This document shows positions 29,705 through 38,014 of a stretch of DNA of 64,000 nt, piece after piece; positions within the stretch are counted from its first letter, which is position 1, and every line of letters starts with the position of its first letter. This DNA comes from Nostoc sp. FACHB-110 (GTDB lineage Bacteria; Cyanobacteriota; Cyanobacteriia; Cyanobacteriales; Nostocaceae): the NCBI RefSeq assembly GCF_014697425.1, contig NZ_JACJRU010000003.1, positions 310,001-374,000 of the forward strand, in the 5' to 3' direction. Below the pieces are notes generated by a model, which saw only the letters and a list, made by a program, of their open reading frames with translations, was not told where the DNA came from and searched no databases. The position numbers and the translations under genes are program-made.

Positions 29705-29756
29705 GCAGTCCCGATGCAACAAGTTTCATCACCAAGTATGAAAGTACGACTGGTAT
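29705..29756. repeat. ~50-bp dispersed repeat, copy 1
   Basis: The sequence from AGTCCCGAT through ACAAGTTTCAT, CCAAGTATGA to CTGGTA matches 53381-53432 with about ten differences. In the second copy the MATE transporter stop codon lies inside the repeat. Confidence 0.65.
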
Positions 29757-29822
29757 TTTACTCAGCATTCAGCACTTTCAAGCTAGGAGGCAGGAGCTAA
29801 AAGACAGAAGAAATAAATTTCA

Positions 29823-29850
29823 GGCTTCACACTTCAGACTTCATACTTTT
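29823..29850. repeat. STRR heptads at 3' end of ThuA-like gene
   Basis: Inverted-orientation heptads (TTCACACTTCAGACTTCATAC) run into the stop codon of the gene that ends at 29841. Confidence 0.75.
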
Positions 29851-30737
29851 TTTGCTAGCCACAAAGCCAGATTACGCACATAAACTTTAATATCTTCTAA
29901 AGCGCGTGGCTCGTTTTTCATCCCCTCTCCTGGCGGTTCATCCACAAAACTAGGACAGCCTTTTGTAATATCCCAGTTGTAATCAACAAAATGGTGAAAA
30001 CTGGAGGTAGCTACTGTACGTCCTAAAATGTTACCGTCTGCATCTTGATAATTGTCAACTGCGACAATTAAATTAAAATCACGACTTGTAACTAAACTTT
30101 TACCTAAAGCAATTACCTGTGCTTTTGGATTGCTAGGAGGTATACCAATACCACCTTCGTGCGGATGAGCAGGGAAAAATTCAATCTTGCCTGAAGGTGA
30201 ATTTGGATTTTTTAATAGTTCGTGAATTGGTTCAATAACAGTGATTTTTTGATAGTCGCCATTCGCGCCTGAATGATAGTTAGGCCAAGAAATGTAAGTT
30301 GTATAAGGGTCATCTCGACACCAACGAGATTCATCAGGGTCGGGGTTTTTAGTATTGAAATAATGAATTTCGCCAATATCAATTAAATCGCACATAGAAC
30401 AGCCCATATCTTGATGGTCGCGGGTGGTTAAAATACCGCCACCGCGTTGACGAAAGGCATTAATTCCTGCAATATCTTTGGCGGTTAAACCGTCACCAAC
30501 ATCTAGAGCAAATAACCAAAGTTCGTCAAAATCAGATTGGTCAAGGCTACCTAAAATCGGATCATTACCTTCTGCATCTGATGTGCGATCGCGTGCTACA
30601 ACTTTAAATAAATAATTCCCCTCATCATCTTGAATCGATGCTAAATATTCCTGAAGCATGGAGAAACGGAAAATGTTCCAGTCATCTTCAGTGGTAGTAA
30701 TAGTAGTCTGTAAGAGAATTTGAATTGGTTTTGCCAT
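29841..30737 (-). CDS. Hypothetical protein, possible ThuA / class I amidotransferase-like fold
   Basis: 298 residues, no signal peptide or membrane helix. The middle of the N-terminal half, DELWLFALDVGDGLTAKDIAGINAFRQRGGGILTTRDHQDMG, resembles the strand-helix-GGG-strand pattern of ThuA and glutamine-amidotransferase-like proteins. Four Cys and several His are present. I do not recognise a catalytic triad. It lies 92 nt downstream of the lamin-tail-domain gene on the same strand, so it may be the last gene of the surface-protein block, although it looks cytoplasmic. Confidence 0.6.
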   Translation of the reverse strand: MAKPIQILLQTTITTTEDDWNIFRFSMLQEYLASIQDDEGNYLFKVVARDRTSDAEGNDPILGSLDQSDFDELWLFALDVGDGLTAKDIAGINAFRQRGGGILTTRDHQDMGCSMCDLIDIGEIHYFNTKNPDPDESRWCRDDPYTTYISWPNYHSGANGDYQKITVIEPIHELLKNPNSPSGKIEFFPAHPHEGGIGIPPSNPKAQVIALGKSLVTSRDFNLIVAVDNYQDADGNILGRTVATSSFHHFVDYNWDITKGCPSFVDEPPGEGMKNEPRALEDIKVYVRNLALWLAKKV

Positions 30738-30829
30738 ACCCTCTGCAATTAAATTTTTCAGCGAATCGAGGCAATACTCTAACTAACATCAGAGTATATG
30801 GGTATGGCGATCGCTTACTACTTTTTTTG

Positions 30830-33800
30830 TTATTTAACCTTGGCGCGGAAGCGAATAAAACCGTAAGAACTCGCTGGCGTACCAGAATTAGTTGCTGCCG
30901 GAAGATTTGGTAAATCTGGGCTTCTGGTGACGTTGACAACCACAGCACCATTAGTGTTATTACCACAATATGAAGGGGTAGCTGAATCATTGGCTGCATA
31001 AAAAGTTCCACGGTCTGAATCTGCTATGTTGCTGAGATACACAGTAGGTGTACTAGAACCAACAGCCAAAGCAATACCGCTATCTGCGCCTGGTAAACCA
31101 CCATCACGGGGAGTTAGACCATTAAAAGCAGTAGGTAGAAAAGTTGTGTTACTAGGAACTAAGTCACAAAATTTGACATTGGTCGCATTATTTGGCCCCT
31201 TGGAGAGAAAATAAATAGTATATTCCACCTCATCCCCAGGCTTTACAGTGCCAGCATTAATTAATCCACGCAAATAGCTAACAGGCCATTTGCTATCACT
31301 ATCATCAGTAGCATAAGGTTCTGGTACATAATTGGCAGCATTTGTAGCAACATCACTACGACCATCTACAATGTCTGTTAAATCTTGACTATTAATGCGG
31401 GTGATGCGTTTAATTAGCAAAAGCTTGGCATTAGTAGCAGCACCATTATTACTTTCACCAACGCTAGTAATCCGGCTTCCAACCGTATCAGTATCTCTAG
31501 TTGGCAAGTAATTTGTACACCGCGTGCTAGCATTCCCACTAGTAGTAGCTTCCCAGCAAGCACTACTATTACTATCTTGACCATTTGGAGTCAAGCTAAT
31601 AGATTGACCATTGCTTGTACCAGCTAAAGAGGACTGATAAGTGTTATTCCAAATATTGAGAGAAGTTGGCGGAGGCGTATTAACTTCACTACCCGCGCCA
31701 TAGGCAACATAATCGATAATTTGATTTTGGTTATCGTACAACCAAACATCATCACCAGAGTTATTGAGTTTAGGAGTCAGTCCCAACCAAGTTTGAAAAG
31801 CTGCTGCTGTAGCTTGTTGCTTGGGTTGATTATTGCCCAGCCAAATTACCGCATATTGCCCTGATTGTAAGGTTGTACCGCTAGGAAATGTATAACTAAA
31901 CCCGCCAGCACCATCACTACTACCAACAATCAAATTACTATCTGTGAGTCTCACACCACTCAAATCTACAGCCGATGTAGAAGTATTATAAATTTCAATA
32001 AACTCATCATTAGTATCAGCAGTAGTACCTGTTTCGCTGTAGAGAACTTCGTTAATTATGACTTTGCCTGCTAATGGTGAAACCTGGGGAGAAGTTGCTG
32101 GGATAATATTTAAATAAGTAAGAGTTGCTGTACTAGGTACATAAGTCCAAATATCTAATCCTTTAGCATCCCCAAAGGAGCCTGTACAAGAACCATTAGT
32201 GTTACTACCAGGATTTGCACCAAAGGCCCTTTGAGTGCTAGTGGTATCAAATCCTGTCACCAGATTACTGTTAGGTGTAGAAGGTGGATTCAGACCACAC
32301 AACACAGAATTCACAGTTCCCACATTTACCCCAGACAATGTACGATAACCGCGATCGTCATAAAATCCTGTTTTTTGTCCCAAGGGATTAGTCACATTCA
32401 AGAGGGTAAAGCTTGGCCCTCCGTTAATACTATTTTCAGCATCTATTAACGGAAAGTGATATTCTCCCGCATGAGTTGTAATTTTAACCGGGTAGTCTGT
32501 ACCTACTGGGAAAAAGTTACCACTATTATCCTTACCATCCCAAGTCACAGTTTGGCTGCCAGTTGTTGCCATGATGCCGCGTAACACACGGTTATTGACA
32601 TTGCTCGGGTCAAAATCCTTACCATCTTTGCTGATGATAATTTCATAGTTGCCTGATACATTGGTGTCGAATTTAAAAACTCCGCCTGTGTTTTGGTTAG
32701 AATTATTACTTCCAGCCGTACCCGCAAAGCTAGAATTACTAACTACTGGAAGTACTGCTACTAAAGGAATACCACGGGCTGCGATCGCATCATTTGCACC
32801 AGAGTTAGTTTGAGGATCACTGAAGAAAATGACATGATTAGGTAGGGCCAGATTAGTTCCACCTTGAAGAGTTGTCAGTGTACCACTATTGCCGAGAACA
32901 TCATGATATAGGGGCGTTTTTCCATCACTGTCATAGTAACCAATGTCATTACCATAAATCACAAATCCGTTGGGATCTAAGCCATTGAGAGCAGTTCTAT
33001 ATCGATAACCATCTTTAGTGACAAGATAAAATACAGATTCAACAAGTCTGCCATTACCGCCTGTAAATAGTGCTAAGTAGTCGGCAAATAGTCGCCCATT
33101 AATATCGGTTGTAGAAGTTAGACTGCTGCGTACTGTTACGTCCCAGGCAGCTACACTAGTTCCTGTTTTATCTACAAAGTTACTACCTAAGTCTATGTTT
33201 TCTGTAGGGTTTCCATCAGTAGTACCATTAAATCCGTCACTTCCAGTGATAACTACATAGTAAATCCCGTCACTTCCAGCAGGGACTTGGTAATAACAAG
33301 GAACATAGCCAGAAGTTCCGTTATAAGTGACTTGGTTTCCTGGTGTTGCATTAGTTGTATTGGTAATTGTGTCTGGCCCTGCTAATTCTTGGTTACGACT
33401 ACTGATTTTGCCCTGATTAGTATTTCCTGTCTGGCTTCTTTGGGTAGAGCATTGAAATTTCAGATTAGACAAAGTTTCATTTCCAATTCGACCTGTTTTG
33501 TTGCCATACAAGAAGATGTCGCCATTATTAGAACCAACAGAACTAGAACCTAAAAGTATATATTCTCCAGCTTTAGCATAAACTTGTAGCAACGTTCGAC
33601 GCGCCAGAGAATTATCTACAGGAGTAGTAGGGCCATACCTACTTGATGTGATAGCCCGCCATTCTAGGTTAGCTCTAAAACCAGTTGCACCACTAGGGTA
33701 CAAATTCCTACTACCTTCAGCTTGAACTGGTTGCATCCATAAACCTAGGGCGCACAATGAAAAAGCCAAGCTAACTAGTGGTTTGCTCTGAAGATTAAAA

Positions 33801-33859
33801 AGATTTTTTGTCGTTTTTTGTTGGCTAATAAATAGTATGTTTTTTATATTTCTTTTCAT
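30830..33859 (-). CDS. Large secreted protein with lamin tail domain and DUF11-like C-terminus
   Basis: 1009 residues. A signal peptide is visible (SLAFSLCALGLWMQPVQAEG, cleavage near 48). Regions: a Ser/Thr/Gly/Asn-rich N-terminal half with a collapsing beta-sandwich look; a FlgD-like Ig segment (WDGKDNSGNFFPVGTDYPVKI, about 440-470); a lamin tail domain (KVIINEVLYSETG...DEFIEIYNTSTSAVDLSGVRL..., about 598-720); and a C-terminal DUF11-like domain (VKPGDEVEYTIYFLSKGPNNATNVKFCDLVP). It ends FIRFRAKVK. Lamin tail domains in bacteria occur on secreted nucleases and surface proteins and are taken as binding modules. It is the fifth large secreted protein on this strand, cut off from its upstream neighbour by a dead transposase. 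Confidence 0.85.
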   Translation of the reverse strand: MKRNIKNILFISQQKTTKNLFNLQSKPLVSLAFSLCALGLWMQPVQAEGSRNLYPSGATGFRANLEWRAITSSRYGPTTPVDNSLARRTLLQVYAKAGEYILLGSSSVGSNNGDIFLYGNKTGRIGNETLSNLKFQCSTQRSQTGNTNQGKISSRNQELAGPDTITNTTNATPGNQVTYNGTSGYVPCYYQVPAGSDGIYYVVITGSDGFNGTTDGNPTENIDLGSNFVDKTGTSVAAWDVTVRSSLTSTTDINGRLFADYLALFTGGNGRLVESVFYLVTKDGYRYRTALNGLDPNGFVIYGNDIGYYDSDGKTPLYHDVLGNSGTLTTLQGGTNLALPNHVIFFSDPQTNSGANDAIAARGIPLVAVLPVVSNSSFAGTAGSNNSNQNTGGVFKFDTNVSGNYEIIISKDGKDFDPSNVNNRVLRGIMATTGSQTVTWDGKDNSGNFFPVGTDYPVKITTHAGEYHFPLIDAENSINGGPSFTLLNVTNPLGQKTGFYDDRGYRTLSGVNVGTVNSVLCGLNPPSTPNSNLVTGFDTTSTQRAFGANPGSNTNGSCTGSFGDAKGLDIWTYVPSTATLTYLNIIPATSPQVSPLAGKVIINEVLYSETGTTADTNDEFIEIYNTSTSAVDLSGVRLTDSNLIVGSSDGAGGFSYTFPSGTTLQSGQYAVIWLGNNQPKQQATAAAFQTWLGLTPKLNNSGDDVWLYDNQNQIIDYVAYGAGSEVNTPPPTSLNIWNNTYQSSLAGTSNGQSISLTPNGQDSNSSACWEATTSGNASTRCTNYLPTRDTDTVGSRITSVGESNNGAATNAKLLLIKRITRINSQDLTDIVDGRSDVATNAANYVPEPYATDDSDSKWPVSYLRGLINAGTVKPGDEVEYTIYFLSKGPNNATNVKFCDLVPSNTTFLPTAFNGLTPRDGGLPGADSGIALAVGSSTPTVYLSNIADSDRGTFYAANDSATPSYCGNNTNGAVVVNVTRSPDLPNLPAATNSGTPASSYGFIRFRAKVK

Positions 33860-33868
33860 AAGTATTTT

Positions 33869-34175
33869 TTATAATTTGGTACGTAGCAAAGAGACGTTGC
33901 ATTGCAACGTCTCTAAATTGTGGGATGGGGTATCTTCGTTAATTTGCTTAGGTTGGTCAATAATAATGCCATGTACGTGATTAGGCATGATGATGTAGGT
34001 ATCAATGTATGTGTAATTAGAATGATTGGACTTGACTGTTACTAACATTCCCAAAAAAATGGGTGCGATCGCTTGTACAAACAGTGACAAAATACCAACC
34101 ATTAGCTGCACAATTGTAATCGGCTAAACGACTAGACTCTACTCGGTATTTACCCTTAAATTTAGCTTGGGTCAT
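33869..34175 (-). pseudogene. Degenerate RAYT (REP-associated tyrosine transposase, Y1/IS200-like)
   Basis: From an ATG at 34175 the minus strand reads MTQAKFKGKYRVESSRLADYN, then NGWYFVTVCTSDRTHFFGNV, a clear RAYT N-terminus, and then stops at 34017. The adjacent frame continues with YIDTYIIMPNHVHGIIID, the HUH motif (HVH) of the family. An internal deletion plus frameshift and loss of the C-terminal half, including the catalytic Tyr region, make it dead. REP palindromes lie on both sides (33890-33914 and 34205-34242). Confidence 0.88.
33890..33914. repeat. REP palindrome, right of RAYT remnant
   Basis: A 25-bp perfect palindrome, arms AGAGACGTTGCA / TGCAACGTCTCT around one base. It overlaps the final codons (TLQCNVSL) of the RAYT remnant's open frame. 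AGAGACG is shared with the second palindrome at 34205. Confidence 0.85.
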
Positions 34176-34204
34176 AGTTGTACAAATATCCCGAATTTCT
34201 TTCC

Positions 34205-34242
34205 GGTAGGTAGAGACGCGAAATTTCGTGTCTCTACCTACC
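34205..34242. repeat. REP palindrome supplying the stop of the beta-barrel gene
   Basis: A 38-bp palindrome, arms GGTAGGTAGAGACGCGAAA / TTTCGTGTCTCTACCTACC with one mismatch. The last sense codon (CGG) and TAG stop of the 1257-residue barrel gene are read from its outer arm, so insertion has set the present C-terminus. Confidence 0.85.
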
Positions 34243-37200
34243 GTGGTGGAATTTTCTGCTGTCCAAAGCCATCAAACAATTCGTTGAGTTTTAAGGTTAA
34301 CCCCAAATAAGGGCCACCAGCAGAACGAGTACCCGAAAAATCACGGTCATCGACATTACCCAAGACATAACCAGCAGCTAACCGCAGATTTGGCGATAAA
34401 TAATAACCAGTTTCAATCACAAAGCCAGTTTCACTGTAATTGGATTGTCCTATCCAACGGGCTTCTCCGACTACATCCATTTTGTAGCCCAAGCGGTAAG
34501 TCGCGCGTAGTTGCGCCAAATTCACAGTACTAGTCCCTGCCAAATCATTAGCTAGATATGAAGTGCTATGACGCAAAGCATACTTGCCATAAAACTCCCA
34601 CTTCCAATTAGGCGCATAAATAGCTTCTAAGGCGAAGGTATGGTCTTGAGAACCTGTCCCACTGCCTAAGAGAATAGTGTCAGGAATAACTGCCGGATTT
34701 TCTCGGTACTCATAACGTAACAAAGCGTTGAATTTGTCGTTACTGGGGTCACGGTAAGCCAAACCTAATTTCAGGTTGACAGTATCACCTAAACCAGTGA
34801 GCTTTTGATTAGCAGAATTAGCCTGTTGATAGCGGGCTAAGGCTGTGAGGGAGCGGGAAATTTTCCCGGTTGCTGCTGCGGAAATTACTGTATTAGAACC
34901 ACTAGCAGAGGTACGATGCTCATAACGCGCACTCGCTTGAAAGTCAGGGTTATCACTGTACTCTAAACCCACACTGTAGCTATCGCCACTCTCAAACCCA
35001 ATAGATGAAGCCGCTTGACCAACTGTAAAAGGTTGGGCATATTGTTGTCCGGAAGCGGTGCGGTTAAAGAAGCTGCCAAATACGTGTTCGTAAGCCAGAT
35101 TTAGCCGCAACCCAGGAGCTAATGTCCAACGATTATTTAGACCAATCGCTCCTTGTGTTGTGAGTTGATTAGCACCTCCTAAAATTGAGTAACGAGTGGT
35201 CAAAGTAGTATCTGTACCTAGTTTGTGTTCGCCATTGATACTTAAGCTGGTAATGGCATTACCACTCAACTGACCGCTACTGTAAAACTGTTGAGCCAGG
35301 CTGACATTTACACCGGGCATAGCTGCCCAATTTAAGCCAAAGATTGTACGGTCTGGATAAACAGTATCGGCACTAGATGAGAGTGTAAGTTCATTTTGCG
35401 CGGCGAAAGTCAAGTTTTTGGCAATGGGAAATGCAAGGCGAGAACGCAATTGATGAGAGTCACTAGTCAAAGCAGTAGCGGGAATTCTATCTTCTCGATG
35501 GCGATGAATCCAATCAACATCAACCGTAGCCTTACCAAAGCGTTGTTGAATCCCCGCCGAAATTGTGGTTAAGGAGTTATCAACTTTATTGCCTGGTGTT
35601 GCTTCCGAACGCGGTGCAAATAGTTCTTCAAAAGTATCTAGAGGTTGGGGTGCAATCCCAAAATTATCTTCATGGTCGTATTGCGCCCGAATATTAGTAG
35701 TTGGAGAAAGTCTACCTGTTAATTGCGCTCCATAGCGAGTTTGTCCAGGAACAAAACTAACGGTGGCGTTATTCGCAAAACCTGTATCTGCAAAACGATA
35801 ATAAGCACGTCCTTGAATAGTAGTGGTAATTTGTCCTTCAGCTTCTAAGCGGTAAGCCGCACCACTAACTTTCCCCATCAGTTCGGAATCATTCGCCGAA
35901 TGGGCATATTCAGCTATTAACCTGCGATTACGACCTAACGAAATCAGCGCATCTGCACCATAAAGCTGAAAATTTCGTATACCTTGATTTTCTTGGACAA
36001 AAGTTGCACCTAACCAACTTTCTTGGTTCAAGTTACGGGAGAAATTATATTGCAATCGACCTGCATAAATATTGCTGTCTGAGTTTTGACTTTCGTATTG
36101 ATAGCTAACGACAATACGTCTGACTAAGACTTGTCCAGTACTATCTATATCGGTACGCAGAATCGGTTCACGAAAGATTAATGTACCTCTGTCGTAGTCA
36201 ATTTCATAGTCTGGGCCACGATTGAGTTGTTTGCGCTCTAATACAGTCCCGGGACGATTTAGTTCTTCTAATTCCAAAAAGACATTTTCACTACCGTTAA
36301 CTAATAATCGCCGCGAGAGGAAATAATAACCACTTGTACCATCAGGAGCAATAGTATCTCTTTGAAAACCTTGCAAATGGTTGCCATAGAAACCTGTAAA
36401 TTGCAGATTGCCAAAGTTGTAGTTTGTTTTAAAGCCGTGTAATTGACGCGTGATAGAGGTAAATTGCTGGGATGTCCGGGCAAATTCTTCTGTATCGTAG
36501 TCACCCCACATGAAATAATCAGGAGCCGTATGGGGAATTTTTGAGGTTCGCTCAAACCGCACAAATACACTATCAATCGATGGTGCGACGACATCGATTT
36601 TCGAGCTATCACCATAGACTGGATAGTTTTGTTCGCTAAATTGATAAGTTCTAAATAGACGGTTATCGCAATTACAATCTTCGTTGAGGTTGCGCGAACT
36701 ATTATATGCACCTGTAAACAACCATTCTCCCAACGCACCTGTAGCAAATATCGCTGAGTGAAAATCTAATTGGGTACTTCTATCTTTATCAGGACGGACA
36801 AAATCTCGAAAACTACCGTAATAATCTGTGCCTCTAGCACCTAAACGAACATCGATAACGCCAGTCAATAAACTGGGACGCAATGCAGTTTCAAATTGCA
36901 GTTGGGTAAAGGCTTCTAAATCATTGGCAATGGCGCGAATTCTCACGGTTTGCGCTTGTAGTGGCGATCGCAATTTGGCTGTAAACTCTCCCGCTTTGGC
37001 TTCTACCTGAAATCCTGGTTCATCTGGTTTAAAGTCTTGACCAATTAATTCTCCTGCACTCGGTATGATTGTCACAACGGCATTGTGGTTAGAGCGATTG
37101 CCATTTTCATCAATTAATTGACCGCGAATAGTAGCCGTTGAACGTCCATCAGCCGGAATTCGCGCCTCCACTGTTTCTAATGTGAGTTTTTTGGGCGCAC

Positions 37201-38011
37201 TCCGCACTACTATTCGCACTGTAACAGATGATTCTGGTTTACCGACCTCTTGTGCAGAGATGAAGTTCTCACCTTCTTTGAGCGAAACACCATACCATGT
37301 CTGCGTGACTAAATTGTTTGTACTATCAGTTTCGGTTTTGCCCACTAACGATGAGTCTACTAATATGTCATTGACACGCAATTCTATCTGGCCACCATTG
37401 GAGAATTGCACACTGACACTAGTAGCCGGTACATCCACCACACTATTAGCCGTTGGTGTCAAAATTTTGATAGTTGTGGTTTCAGCAGGTTTATCTTGAT
37501 TGTCTACAGATGCAGCAATTTTGCGTAAGCCTTTGGGTATTTGAATATCTGCTATTGGTTGAAATGGTTGGATATTTGTTGTGGGTACAACATCATTGTC
37601 TACAGATGCAGCAATTTTGTGTAAGCCTTTGGGTATTTGAATATCTGCTGCTGGTTGAAATGGTTGGATATTTGTTGTTGTTAAAATCGGCTCAACAGCA
37701 TTGAGTTCGTGAATATCGGACACAGCATCACTAAACTGAGTGTTTGGTGTTGCGGGAATTTCTGGATTTAGTTCATCAGCTGCTGAGGCTTTGTCCACAG
37801 CAGGTTCATCTAATAATTGAGAGGGCTTATCTGATGGGGTAATATCCACATCCGCAGGCACAGAAAAATCATCCTGAACACTATTTTCGGTCTCAGGAAT
37901 AGATACTTGTGCTTTGACTACGGCCGGATACCAAACAAAGCTGATTGCACCTGCTAAAGCACCCAGCAGTTTCAAATTAAAAGTAGTTGCACCGTGCAGT
38001 TTAGGTTTCAT
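34238..38011 (-). CDS. Large outer-membrane beta-barrel protein with Ig/Big_1-like domains
   Basis: 1257 residues. Signal peptide (LLGALAGAISFVWYPAVVKAQ, cleavage near 35). Then an acidic linker with a nearly perfect 32-residue tandem duplication (112-143 and 144-175, TTNIQPFQP...KIAASVDN), an Ig-like domain (~179-265, IKILTPTANSVVDVPATSVSV) and an invasin-like Big_1 domain (~276-375, ARIPADGRSTATIRGQLIDENGN). About 850 residues of alternating aromatic beta-strands follow (YRFADTGFANNATVSF, ARYEHRTSASG, GKYALRHSTSYL, AGYVLGNVDDRDF), typical of an outer-membrane barrel. No TonB box or plug signature seen. The partner gene ends 3 nt upstream. I infer a surface translocon, anchor or receptor for the neighbouring secreted proteins. 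Confidence 0.8.
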   Translation of the reverse strand: MKPKLHGATTFNLKLLGALAGAISFVWYPAVVKAQVSIPETENSVQDDFSVPADVDITPSDKPSQLLDEPAVDKASAADELNPEIPATPNTQFSDAVSDIHELNAVEPILTTTNIQPFQPAADIQIPKGLHKIAASVDNDVVPTTNIQPFQPIADIQIPKGLRKIAASVDNQDKPAETTTIKILTPTANSVVDVPATSVSVQFSNGGQIELRVNDILVDSSLVGKTETDSTNNLVTQTWYGVSLKEGENFISAQEVGKPESSVTVRIVVRSAPKKLTLETVEARIPADGRSTATIRGQLIDENGNRSNHNAVVTIIPSAGELIGQDFKPDEPGFQVEAKAGEFTAKLRSPLQAQTVRIRAIANDLEAFTQLQFETALRPSLLTGVIDVRLGARGTDYYGSFRDFVRPDKDRSTQLDFHSAIFATGALGEWLFTGAYNSSRNLNEDCNCDNRLFRTYQFSEQNYPVYGDSSKIDVVAPSIDSVFVRFERTSKIPHTAPDYFMWGDYDTEEFARTSQQFTSITRQLHGFKTNYNFGNLQFTGFYGNHLQGFQRDTIAPDGTSGYYFLSRRLLVNGSENVFLELEELNRPGTVLERKQLNRGPDYEIDYDRGTLIFREPILRTDIDSTGQVLVRRIVVSYQYESQNSDSNIYAGRLQYNFSRNLNQESWLGATFVQENQGIRNFQLYGADALISLGRNRRLIAEYAHSANDSELMGKVSGAAYRLEAEGQITTTIQGRAYYRFADTGFANNATVSFVPGQTRYGAQLTGRLSPTTNIRAQYDHEDNFGIAPQPLDTFEELFAPRSEATPGNKVDNSLTTISAGIQQRFGKATVDVDWIHRHREDRIPATALTSDSHQLRSRLAFPIAKNLTFAAQNELTLSSSADTVYPDRTIFGLNWAAMPGVNVSLAQQFYSSGQLSGNAITSLSINGEHKLGTDTTLTTRYSILGGANQLTTQGAIGLNNRWTLAPGLRLNLAYEHVFGSFFNRTASGQQYAQPFTVGQAASSIGFESGDSYSVGLEYSDNPDFQASARYEHRTSASGSNTVISAAATGKISRSLTALARYQQANSANQKLTGLGDTVNLKLGLAYRDPSNDKFNALLRYEYRENPAVIPDTILLGSGTGSQDHTFALEAIYAPNWKWEFYGKYALRHSTSYLANDLAGTSTVNLAQLRATYRLGYKMDVVGEARWIGQSNYSETGFVIETGYYLSPNLRLAAGYVLGNVDDRDFSGTRSAGGPYLGLTLKLNELFDGFGQQKIPPR

Positions 38012-38014
38012 ACT

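Noticed and set aside
37474..37704. Plus-strand open frame with two repeats (QMQQFCVSLWVFEYLLLVEMVGYLL)
   Set aside because: Antisense to the 96-bp duplication in the barrel gene; it only mirrors the repeat.
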